Assembly (NCBI GenBank): GCA_049423065.1 | Contig: JBMSQB010000058.1 | Span: 1 to 28,544, forward strand | Reading direction: 5' to 3' | DNA length: 28,544 nt | Source of the DNA: SYIM01 sp041182885 | GTDB taxonomy: Bacteria; Pseudomonadota; Gammaproteobacteria; Burkholderiales; Burkholderiaceae_E | Program-made: the position numbers and the translations under genes | Notes under the pieces: generated by a model | Told to the model about the DNA's origin: nothing | The model's input: only the letters and a program-made list of their open reading frames with translations | The model's database searches: none | Shown: in pieces, positions 1 to 6,008 of the stretch | How the letters are laid out: the number at the start of each line of letters is the position of its first letter | Position numbering within the stretch: the first letter of the stretch is position 1

Positions 1-1
1 G

Positions 2-46
2 CCGGAAGCGCGCCCGCCCGAAGCGCGTCCGCCCGAAGCGCGCCCA
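2..46 (+). repeat. 15-bp tandem repeat, three copies, encoding PEARP units
   Basis: Bases 2-16, 17-31 and 32-46 are three adjacent 15-bp units of the form CCCGAAGCGCGCCCG with one or two substitutions each. The unit is a multiple of three, so the frame is kept and each copy adds Pro-Glu-Ala-Arg-Pro. The array touches the left edge of the window and may extend beyond it. Confidence 0.75.
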
Positions 47-571
47 CAGAGCGCTGGCGGCCCCTCGACTGCCGGGGCCAATGTATCGGGTCAGGGCGCA
101 AGTGCCTCGCGTCCAGCCGTGGCATCGCAGCCGGCCCCACCGCAGGGCGGGGGCACCGCAGCAACCGGCGCGAAGCCGACAACCGCTTCGGCCGCGAAGC
201 CCGCCGCGCAGGGCGCATCGGGGGCGGTCGCGCCGTCGCAGTCGCCGCAGTCCGCAGTGCCCAAGCCGGCGGCCCCACCTGTGTTGTCTGCACCCTCCGC
301 GACCAGTCCGATCCAGCCGGCCTCCAGGGCGCCTGCCAGCCCGCCTCCGCCTGCAGCGTCCGCTCCGGCAGCACCAGCGCCAACGCCGTCCGCCGCGATC
401 AAGCCTGTTCCGCCGATTCCACCTGCCGCATCAAGGCCGGTTGCGCCAGCGTCCACGGTTTCACCCGGCGAGGCGGCAGCCAGTCAGCCGCCCAGGGATA
501 GCGAGCCGCTGTTCTTCTCTCGGACGCTCAGTATTCCCGCAGATCCACCGGCCGTCGCGCCAAGCCGCTAG
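2..571 (+). CDS. C-terminal part of a Pro/Ala-rich protein (5' end outside window)
   Basis: One reading frame is open from base 2 to the TAG at 569-571, so at least 189 C-terminal residues of a longer protein are visible. The segment is almost entirely Ala, Pro, Ser, Gly and Gln. It starts with three PEARP-type pentapeptides and ends in a less biased tail containing SEPLFFSRTLSIPADPP. No catalytic motif or membrane segment is visible. The gene ends 38 bases before a MacB/LolD-type ABC ATPase on the same strand. It could therefore be the periplasmic adaptor (HlyD/MacA type) or the permease of that exporter with an extended disordered tail; this is inferred from position only. An unrelated TonB-like or FimV-like proline-rich protein is equally possible. 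That it is coding is fairly safe; the function is unknown. Confidence 0.6.
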   Translation, partial: PEARPPEARPPEARPQSAGGPSTAGANVSGQGASASRPAVASQPAPPQGGGTAATGAKPTTASAAKPAAQGASGAVAPSQSPQSAVPKPAAPPVLSAPSATSPIQPASRAPASPPPPAASAPAAPAPTPSAAIKPVPPIPPAASRPVAPASTVSPGEAAASQPPRDSEPLFFSRTLSIPADPPAVAPSR

Positions 572-609
572 CGGGTTTACCGGTTCAGCGCCTCCGGGGA
601 AGGATCAGC

Positions 610-1353
610 GTGCCAGAAGCGAACCTCATTCCGGTCATTGAACTCCAGGGCCTTTCCCGTACCTACAGAACCGGTGCGGGTGACGTGCAGGCACTGCGGC
701 CTATTGATCTGCGCGTTCACGCCGGCGAGTTTGTGGCGATCATGGGTCCATCTGGCTCAGGAAAGACCACTTTCATGAACCTGATTGGCTGCCTCGATTC
801 GCCCAGTGGTGGCATTTACCGCCTGTCGGGTCAGTCGGTTCATCAGTTGTCCGGCAATGCGCTCGCGGCTTTGCGAAATCGGCGGATTGGCTTCGTGTTT
901 CAGCAATTCAATCTGCTTGGCCGCGCCAGTGCGCTCGAGAACGTTGCCATGCCGCTGGTCTACGCCGGCATAGGCAAGCGTGAACGACTGGAACGCGCTC
1001 GGCGCGCACTGGACGACGTGGGTCTCAGCGACCGGCAGCACCACACCCCGGCGCAGTTATCGGGCGGGCAGCAGCAGCGTGTTGCGATTGCGCGAGCCCT
1101 GATCAACGATCCGCAAATCGTACTCGCCGACGAACCCACTGGTGCGCTGGATTCGCGAACCTCGCTGGAGGTCATGGCGCTCCTTCAAGGTCTCAATCGT
1201 CGCGGCCAGACGGTGCTTTTTGTGACGCACGAAGCCGACGTTGCGGCGTTTGCCAATCGGGTGATCATGTTCCGCGACGGCCAGCTCCAGGACGACCGTC
1301 CCGGGCGGAGCCTGGATGCCGCGACCCAGATCCCCGCGACCCAGATCCGCTAG
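610..1353 (+). CDS. MacB/LolD-type ABC transporter ATP-binding protein
   Basis: This 247-residue ATPase powers an ABC transporter of the MacB/LolD/FtsE superfamily, which usually exports substrates or extracts lipoproteins at the inner membrane. All ABC motifs are intact: Walker A GPSGSGKT at 46-53, Q-loop FVFQQFNLL at 95-103, signature LSGGQQQR at 150-157, Walker B IVLADEPTGALD at 170-181 and H-loop His207. The start is GTG at 610, preceded by a good Shine-Dalgarno (GGGGAAGGA at 597-605). The length is that of a free-standing ATPase, so a separate FtsX/MacB-type permease is needed. The following gene is on the other strand, so the partner should lie upstream, outside the window. The last ten residues (ATQIPATQIR) come from a recent 15-bp duplication. 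The family is certain; the substrate cannot be read from the sequence. Confidence 0.93.
   Translation: MPEANLIPVIELQGLSRTYRTGAGDVQALRPIDLRVHAGEFVAIMGPSGSGKTTFMNLIGCLDSPSGGIYRLSGQSVHQLSGNALAALRNRRIGFVFQQFNLLGRASALENVAMPLVYAGIGKRERLERARRALDDVGLSDRQHHTPAQLSGGQQQRVAIARALINDPQIVLADEPTGALDSRTSLEVMALLQGLNRRGQTVLFVTHEADVAAFANRVIMFRDGQLQDDRPGRSLDAATQIPATQIR
1321..1350 (+). repeat. 15-bp tandem duplication at the C-terminus of the ABC ATPase
   Basis: Bases 1321-1335 and 1336-1350 are identical except at one position (GCGACCCAGATC core). They encode ATQIP and ATQIR directly before the TAG stop. The in-frame duplication lengthens the C-terminus by five residues. Confidence 0.8.
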
Positions 1354-1416
1354 TTCGTATAATTTGTATTATGTAAAATTAAGTAATGATCGGGTGAGCG
1401 GGAAATTTCAGCTCGC
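1354..1416. other. AT-rich convergent intergenic segment with small inverted repeats
   Basis: This gap separates the ABC ATPase (+) from the MBL hydrolase (-). Bases 1354-1390 contain only 6 G/C in 37, against roughly two thirds elsewhere. It holds ATAAT-TTGT-ATTAT (1359-1372), and a six-base stem TGAGCG/CGCTCA (1395-1400 with 1414-1419) runs into the stop of the downstream gene. An exact TATAAT at 1358-1363 has no matching -35. The segment may aid bidirectional termination, but no classic GC hairpin plus T-run is present. Confidence 0.4.
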
Positions 1417-2484
1417 TCAGGCGCCGACCCGCGAATACCAGGCGACGCCCTGCCCATCGTCCTCCACGCGGGCACGCCCGGCGTGGAGCAGCCGATTCAG
1501 ATGGGCGAGACTTTCGCCGGTTGCCATGGAAACCAATTGCGCATCGTCGCCGTCGATCGCGCGGGCGAACAGCGCTGCAAACACATCAACCGCCCTGGAA
1601 CGGCGACCAATCGCCTGTTCCAGCTGATCGAGCGACTCGAGGTGCGTGCGCTCCAAGTGGTTGAGCCGCTGGTGCAGGCCCCGGAACGGTTCGTTATGGG
1701 CTGGCAGCACCAGTACATCGGGTGAAATTCGCTGCCGAAGGCGCTCGATCGAGGCGAGCCAGTCACCGAGGGGATCTGCGTCAGGCTCGGTGGGAAACAC
1801 CGAAACATTCGATGAGATACGCGGCAGGACCTGATCGCCGGAAATCAACAACCCGGATTCGTGGCAAACCAGGCAGGCGTGCTCGGGTGAATGGCCGTTG
1901 CCGATCACCACTTCCCACTGCCGCTCGCCGATGGTAAGCACTTCGCCGTCGTGCAGTCGACGAAAATTGTCTGGCAGTGCGTAGACCGACTTCCCGAAGC
2001 TCCCGAATCGCGTGCGATAGGTTTCCAGCTGATCGTCGGTCCACCCTGCCCTGCGGTAGAACGACACCCCCTCGGTTGGCGCCTCGCGGCCCGTGTCAGC
2101 CACCAGCACCCGACAGGTGAGGTATTCCGCACGGGTCATCCAGAGGCGGCAGGAAAACCGTCGCACGAGCCATCCGGCCATGCCCACATGGTCGGGGTGC
2201 ATGTGCGTGACGAATACCCGCGTAACCGGGCGGCCGCCAAAGCCGTTGGCAAAAATCTTCCGCCAGGCGTCGGTGGTTTCCTTGTCCCGGACGCCCGTAT
2301 CAACAATGGCCCAACCATCCCCGTCTTCAAGCGCCCACAGGTTGATGTGGTTGAGGGTGTATGGCAGCGTCATCCGGATCCAGAGGACGCCGGGTGCCAC
2401 CTCGAGGGTTTCGCCGAGTGCTGGTTTCGATGAAAACGGATACTCGAGCGATCGTGCGGCCGGCTGACTGGCTTCAGGAGTCAT
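1417..2484 (-). CDS. MBL-fold metallo-hydrolase (LACTB2/glyoxalase II-like)
   Basis: This is a 355-residue metallo-beta-lactamase-fold hydrolase with no signal peptide, so probably cytoplasmic. The zinc-binding set is complete: THMHPDH (metal motif 94-99), the GHSPEH histidine at 198, Asp217 in SGDQVLP and His263 in LPAHNEPF. The C-terminal 80 or so residues (SLDQLEQAIG to the end) resemble the helical/winged-helix tail of LACTB2-like and polyketide-thioesterase-like members. Typical family substrates are thioesters, acyl-glutathione or nucleic acid; the sequence does not discriminate. The start codon lies 17 bases after the stop of the MliC-like gene on the same strand, suggesting co-transcription, although no clear Shine-Dalgarno precedes it. 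It is not a class B beta-lactamase. Confidence 0.88.
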   Translation of the reverse strand: MTPEASQPAARSLEYPFSSKPALGETLEVAPGVLWIRMTLPYTLNHINLWALEDGDGWAIVDTGVRDKETTDAWRKIFANGFGGRPVTRVFVTHMHPDHVGMAGWLVRRFSCRLWMTRAEYLTCRVLVADTGREAPTEGVSFYRRAGWTDDQLETYRTRFGSFGKSVYALPDNFRRLHDGEVLTIGERQWEVVIGNGHSPEHACLVCHESGLLISGDQVLPRISSNVSVFPTEPDADPLGDWLASIERLRQRISPDVLVLPAHNEPFRGLHQRLNHLERTHLESLDQLEQAIGRRSRAVDVFAALFARAIDGDDAQLVSMATGESLAHLNRLLHAGRARVEDDGQGVAWYSRVGA

Positions 2485-2501
2485 GGGCGTTCAACGCAGG
2501 G

Positions 2502-2861
2502 TCAGGCGCGGCATTCGTTCGCGAGCTGCCTGCCCTGCTTGGTGTCGAGCAGCATGGACTTACCCGGAATGCTGATCCAGGTGAGCCCGCTGGCCTTGTC
2601 TTCGAGGCGGAGTGCCCCGGTTTGAGTGGCAACCAGCTGCATGGTGTAGTTGCGACGCTCCCAGTAGACGATCGCCGACCGACGGTCTTCTGCCACCTGC
2701 CGGATCTCGACCCGCCGATTGAGATCGCAGTGGAATACGCCCGTGGAGAGTTTCAAGGACGGATGATGGGCGCCCTGTGGCTCGCCCGAAGCCCATGAGG
2801 TGGCCGAGCACGCGAGCCCTGCCCCCAGAATCAACGCGTTGCGCAATTGCGTGAACATCAT
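2502..2861 (-). CDS. exported MliC-like (C-type lysozyme inhibitor-like) small protein
   Basis: This 119-residue protein has a Sec-type signal peptide (hydrophobic 10-24, likely cleavage after SWA at 25). The mature part is about 94 residues with two cysteines, Cys45 (FHCDLNRRVEI) and Cys117 (ANECRA), bracketing a predicted beta-rich domain. The pattern of an early xxCD followed by a basic/beta strand, a central YTMQLVATQTGALRLED stretch, SGLTW and a terminal Cys resembles the MliC/PliC lysozyme-inhibitor fold, in which the end cysteines form a disulfide. Cys18 lies in the signal peptide but does not form a good lipobox, so I read it as a soluble periplasmic protein. It is the first gene of a probable pair with the MBL hydrolase 17 bases downstream. 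The function is inferred from motif layout; the family call is moderate. Confidence 0.6.
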   Translation of the reverse strand: MMFTQLRNALILGAGLACSATSWASGEPQGAHHPSLKLSTGVFHCDLNRRVEIRQVAEDRRSAIVYWERRNYTMQLVATQTGALRLEDKASGLTWISIPGKSMLLDTKQGRQLANECRA

Positions 2862-2936
2862 GTAAGCACCCCATCAACAGAATGTGGGCCGACCGGCGGG
2901 GGCCGAACGGCCAACCCGCTACGCTAGCTGGAATCG

Positions 2937-2956
2937 ACAAAGCCCGCAAACCGGGC
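2937..2956 (-). terminator. weak hairpin downstream of the glycine-zipper lipoprotein gene
   Basis: Reading the minus strand past the stop at 2974, GCCCG-GTTTG-CGGGC forms a five-bp GC stem (2956-2952 with 2946-2942). It is followed by TTTGT instead of a full T-run, so this is at best a weak intrinsic terminator before the MliC-like gene. Confidence 0.3.
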
Positions 2957-2973
2957 CCGGAACCGGTGTTGAT

Positions 2974-3543
2974 TTAGCGGATGACGCCAGCCGGTGGCGG
3001 TGGCGGCGAACCTGCCGGGGGTGGCGGCGGAGTGGCCGCGGGTGACGCAGCGGCCGGGCGCTGCCCGACCTGCTCACTCAGCCGGCCATCGACAGGAACG
3101 CGGTGACCCTTGGCGTACATGCATTGGACATAGGCGTGGTCGTAGCGTCGCTGAACGGAAAAGGAATCGCCCGAACCGCTCGATGCGCCGCTCGCGGTAC
3201 CGATCAGAAGGCCGGTGCCGGCGCCCACCCCTGCGCCGCGCGAGCCGTCGATTGCGGCGCCCGCAATCGCGCCCACCACGGTGCCTATCGCCGCACCGCG
3301 AAGCAAGCTGTCCTGGCGCGCCTGGTCGGCCCCCTGGGTGTTGGCCTGTGCGGTGGCGAAATTGCGGCACTCGAAATCATCAAACCGGAAGGTGTCGAAG
3401 CTTTTGCCACTTCCGGGAAGCACCAGCATCGATGGCCCGGTCGGTGCGGTCGCGCAGGCGCTGAGTGCAAGCACGGTGGCGGCCAGGGCCGACCAGCGAA
3501 GCCAAGGGTGAGGGGTACGAATGACAGATTTCTGGATTTGCAT
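2974..3543 (-). CDS. glycine-zipper outer-membrane lipoprotein
   Basis: This 189-residue lipoprotein has a signal peptide ending in the lipobox LSAC (Cys30, lipidated). The Gly/Ala-rich segment at about 83-122 (GAAIGTVVGAIAGAAIDG, then GAGVGAGTGLLIGTASG) is a glycine zipper of the type that packs helices in or on the membrane. Flanking cysteines at 59 (FECRNFA) and 141 (VQCMYAKG) could pair. The YDHAYVQCMYAKGHRVP block is a conserved feature of this family in beta- and gammaproteobacteria. The C-terminus is a poly-proline tail (PPPPPAGSPPPPPAG), unusual for the family and possibly spanning peptidoglycan. A good Shine-Dalgarno (CGGAGCC) lies 7 bases before the ATG. The cellular role of these proteins is not established; envelope integrity is the usual guess. 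Confidence 0.85.
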   Translation of the reverse strand: MQIQKSVIRTPHPWLRWSALAATVLALSACATAPTGPSMLVLPGSGKSFDTFRFDDFECRNFATAQANTQGADQARQDSLLRGAAIGTVVGAIAGAAIDGSRGAGVGAGTGLLIGTASGASSGSGDSFSVQRRYDHAYVQCMYAKGHRVPVDGRLSEQVGQRPAAASPAATPPPPPAGSPPPPPAGVIR

Positions 3544-3618
3544 GAACAGGCTCCGGGAAATAAGAACGACTGCCTGAGGCCGTGATCGGCTGCCGGGAAA
3601 GCAGCAGCGGTCAGGACA

Positions 3619-4140
3619 CTACTGGGTACCTGATGGTTGCGGCGAGACGGCAATCCACCCTTCAGGACAGTCGGGCGCACTGGGATGATAGGCGGCTCGG
3701 CTCTCGCACCAGTACCAATACCCTGCCCTTGGCATTTCTACAGGCGAAGGGGAACCACCCCGCTCGACATAGATCGGCGGAGGCGCCGCCGGCACCACCA
3801 CCACCGGGGGCGCAGGACGATAAACATAAGGTGGGTACGCCCAATAGGGGCTTGGCGCGTAATACAACGGCGGCGGGCCCACCCAGACCCGCACCGACGT
3901 GCCGTGCACCCGACGATGCGGAGCGGGGCCGTGAACAGCAGGGATCAATCCGGGTTGGGTAACTGGCCGTACAGCCAGCACTGGCTGCGGACGCGCTGGG
4001 GTTGCATGTGCGCGTGGCGCAGGCGACGCGTTTGCGCGTGCACGATGATCGTGGCGGTCGCTGGCGTGAGCGAAGACCGCGAACAAGAGAAACGCCAGGC
4101 CCGTGCACAGGTAACGGGTGACGGAAAGCCGATGAGTCAT
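3619..4140 (-). CDS. exported Pro/Tyr-rich protein with C-terminal YWYWC...CPEGW motif
   Basis: This 173-residue protein has a clear Sec signal peptide, with cleavage likely after AHA at 26. The mature N-terminal half is rich in His, Arg, Ala and Pro. The middle (84-125) is Pro/Tyr/Val-rich, with repeated short PPxYY and PYWAYPPYVYRP-like stretches typical of extended surface or cell-wall-associated segments. The C-terminus carries YWYWCESRAAYHPSAPDCPEGW (Cys145 and Cys158), a small cysteine-paired motif found at the end of many uncharacterised exported proteobacterial proteins. The ATG is preceded by AGGGA with a six-base spacer. It is divergent from the cytochrome c gene and tandem with the lipoprotein gene, 75 bases apart. 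No function is known; envelope or surface location is inferred. Confidence 0.8.
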   Translation of the reverse strand: MTHRLSVTRYLCTGLAFLLFAVFAHASDRHDHRARANASPAPRAHATPARPQPVLAVRPVTQPGLIPAVHGPAPHRRVHGTSVRVWVGPPPLYYAPSPYWAYPPYVYRPAPPVVVVPAAPPPIYVERGGSPSPVEMPRAGYWYWCESRAAYHPSAPDCPEGWIAVSPQPSGTQ

Positions 4141-4220
4141 GGAGATTCCCTGAAAGGCGCCGAGCCAGGCGAGACTTTAGCAAACGGCCTCTCACCTCAA
4201 GCGTGATAGCCATGTCCTGC

Positions 4221-4250
4221 CTTACAGGGCTTACAGCCTCTTACAATAGA
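4221..4250 (+). promoter_or_regulatory. triple CTTACA repeat with -10-like TACAAT before the cytochrome c gene
   Basis: CTTACA occurs at 4221-4226, 4230-4235 and 4240-4245, that is every 9-10 bases. The last copy overlaps a good -10 candidate, TACAAT (4242-4247), 29 bases before the ATG. The first copy (CTTACA, four of six to TTGACA) could be a -35 but the spacer would be only 15. Helical-repeat spacing suggests either a regulator site or chance; the promoter call is tentative. Confidence 0.4.
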
Positions 4251-4276
4251 CGCGTTCATTGAATTCGGAGCGTCGC

Positions 4277-4681
4277 ATGCGTGATCTTTCAGTTGAGGCA
4301 GCCTCGCCGGGCCCGGCAGGCTCGCGTGTCAGCAGAGCGGGTTGCAGGACGTACGCAAACCTGGGCGGTCTGCTTGTCGCCGCAGGACTGTTCCTCGCCT
4401 CAGGGCTGGCAACGGCCCAGCAAGACGCGTCGATTTTTCGAGACGCCGATATCGCGCTCGGTGAAAAGCTGATTGCTGAAAATCGTTGCACGGCGTGTCA
4501 CATTCAGAAATTCGGTGGCGACGGTACGTCGATCTACCGGCCTCAAGGCCGCATCAACACTGCAGGGTTCCTGCGCGGGATGGTGGAGCAGTGCAATACC
4601 GAACTCAAGTTGCAGCTGTTCCCCGAGGAAGTGACCGCGGTGGCGGCCGTCCTCAATCGCGATTTCTACAGGTTCAAATAG
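4277..4681 (+). CDS. small exported mono-heme cytochrome c
   Basis: I chose the ATG at 4277 (134 residues) because GGAG at 4266-4270 is well placed; the TTG at 4259 has no such support. A long N-region with Arg residues is followed by a hydrophobic segment (29-46, ending LATAQQ), which is a signal peptide, so the protein is periplasmic. One heme-binding CxxCH is present (Cys71, Cys74, His75 in NRCTACH). The only methionine after the heme motif is Met102, in RGMVEQC, so it is the sole Met candidate for the sixth heme ligand; Cys106 is nearby. The C-terminus (EEVTAVAAVLNRDFYRF) resembles the last helix of class I cytochromes c. It ends 13 bases before fumarylacetoacetase and is probably co-transcribed with it. 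The electron partner is unknown. Confidence 0.85.
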   Translation: MRDLSVEAASPGPAGSRVSRAGCRTYANLGGLLVAAGLFLASGLATAQQDASIFRDADIALGEKLIAENRCTACHIQKFGGDGTSIYRPQGRINTAGFLRGMVEQCNTELKLQLFPEEVTAVAAVLNRDFYRFK

Positions 4682-4694
4682 GCGCCCGACAATC

Positions 4695-6008
4695 ATGCTG
4701 AACGATACGCACCAGGCTTCCCTCCTCAGCTGGGTACCCTCAGCCAATGAAGCGGACAGTGAATTCCCAGTTCAGAACCTGCCCTACGGCGCGTTTCGCA
4801 GGAAGGGTTCTGGTGTCGCGCATCAGATCGGCGTGGCGATTGGCGATCAGATCCTGCCGGTTACCCGGCTGCTCGGGATGGCCGACCTCAGCACTACCGA
4901 ACGCGAGGCGGCTGCCGCTTGCGACAGCCCTTCCCTCAATCGCCTGATGACACTCGGGCCCCGCCACTGGAGCGCGCTTCGTCAGGCGTTGTCACGTGGG
5001 CTGCGGCAAGGTTCGCCCCACCACACGCACCTCGCGCCTGCGCTGATTCCGATCGCAGAGGCCGAGTTCGCGGTGCCCGCTCAGATCGGCGATTTCACCG
5101 ACATGTATACGTCGCTGGATCACGCACTCAATGTCGGACGGCTGTTCCGGCCCGACAATCCATTGATGCCCAACTTCAAATGGCTGCCCTGCGGTTATCA
5201 CGCGCGGGTGTCATCGATCGGCGTGAGTGGTCAGCGCTTCCTTCGACCCAAAGGGCAAGTCATGCCGCCAGGCGAATCGTCGCCTATTGTTGCCGCCACC
5301 CGCCGTCTCGATTACGAGCTCGAGCTTGCCATCTGGATTGGTACCGGAAATTCGCTCGGCAGCCCAATCGGGCTCGACCAGGCAAACCAGCATGTGTTCG
5401 GTCTGGGGCTGTTGAACGATTGGTCGGCGCGTGACATTCAAGCCTGGGAATACCAGCCGCTGGGGCCGCTGCTTTCCAAAAATTTCGCAACCACCGTATC
5501 GCCGTGGGTCGTCACCATGGAGGCGCTCGAGCCTTTCCGTTCGTCATGGCACCGTGATTCGGCCGATCCGCAGCCCGTTTACTACCTCGAATCAACCCTG
5601 AACCGCGAGCGTGGTGCAATCGATATCGGGCTCGAGGCCTGGTTGCGCACCGATGCCATGACCCAGGCCGGACAGCCCCCACATCGGCTATCGAAGACCA
5701 ATTTCAGGCACAACTACTGGACTGTTGGGCAGATGATTGCGCATCACACCATCAATGGCTGCAACCTCTGCGCGGGCGACCTGATTGGTAGCGGCACGCA
5801 ATCGGGACCTGGCGCCGGCGAGTCCGGTGCACTCATCGAACTCACCCAGGGTGGCAAGCGCCCGATCATGCTTCCGGGCGGCGAGGAGCGTACCTTTCTC
5901 GCTGATGGCGACACGGTGATTTTTCGAGCCCGTGCCGAGCGAGAAGGATTCAGAAGCATTGGATTCGGTCACTGCGAGGGCACTGTGCTGCCCGCGGCCG
6001 GCGTTTAA
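4695..6008 (+). CDS. fahA: fumarylacetoacetase
   Basis: This enzyme hydrolyses 4-fumarylacetoacetate to fumarate and acetoacetate (EC 3.7.1.2), the last step of tyrosine/homogentisate degradation, in the cytoplasm. At 437 residues it has normal family length, with an N-terminal SH3-like domain followed by the FAH catalytic fold. By comparison with mammalian FAH, the metal ligands are Asp136 (DFTDMYTS), Glu208 and Glu210 (LDYELE) and Asp242 (NDWSARDIQAWEY), and the catalytic base is His143 (SLDH). The YHARVSS and GSGTQSGP loops are also present. No strong Shine-Dalgarno precedes the ATG, so translation may be coupled to the cytochrome gene 13 bases upstream. Homogentisate dioxygenase, the usual neighbour, is not in the window. 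The stop TAA overlaps the stop of the opposite DUF3108 gene in TTAA. Confidence 0.95.
   Translation: MLNDTHQASLLSWVPSANEADSEFPVQNLPYGAFRRKGSGVAHQIGVAIGDQILPVTRLLGMADLSTTEREAAAACDSPSLNRLMTLGPRHWSALRQALSRGLRQGSPHHTHLAPALIPIAEAEFAVPAQIGDFTDMYTSLDHALNVGRLFRPDNPLMPNFKWLPCGYHARVSSIGVSGQRFLRPKGQVMPPGESSPIVAATRRLDYELELAIWIGTGNSLGSPIGLDQANQHVFGLGLLNDWSARDIQAWEYQPLGPLLSKNFATTVSPWVVTMEALEPFRSSWHRDSADPQPVYYLESTLNRERGAIDIGLEAWLRTDAMTQAGQPPHRLSKTNFRHNYWTVGQMIAHHTINGCNLCAGDLIGSGTQSGPGAGESGALIELTQGGKRPIMLPGGEERTFLADGDTVIFRARAEREGFRSIGFGHCEGTVLPAAGV

Noticed and set aside
91..456. Minus-strand open frame opposite the Pro/Ala tail
   Set aside because: Gly/Ala-only composition mirrors the repetitive plus-strand sequence. 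No start signal.
1417..2484. MBL-fold gene as an antibiotic beta-lactamase
   Set aside because: No signal peptide, and motif spacing and C-terminal tail fit the LACTB2/glyoxalase II branch.
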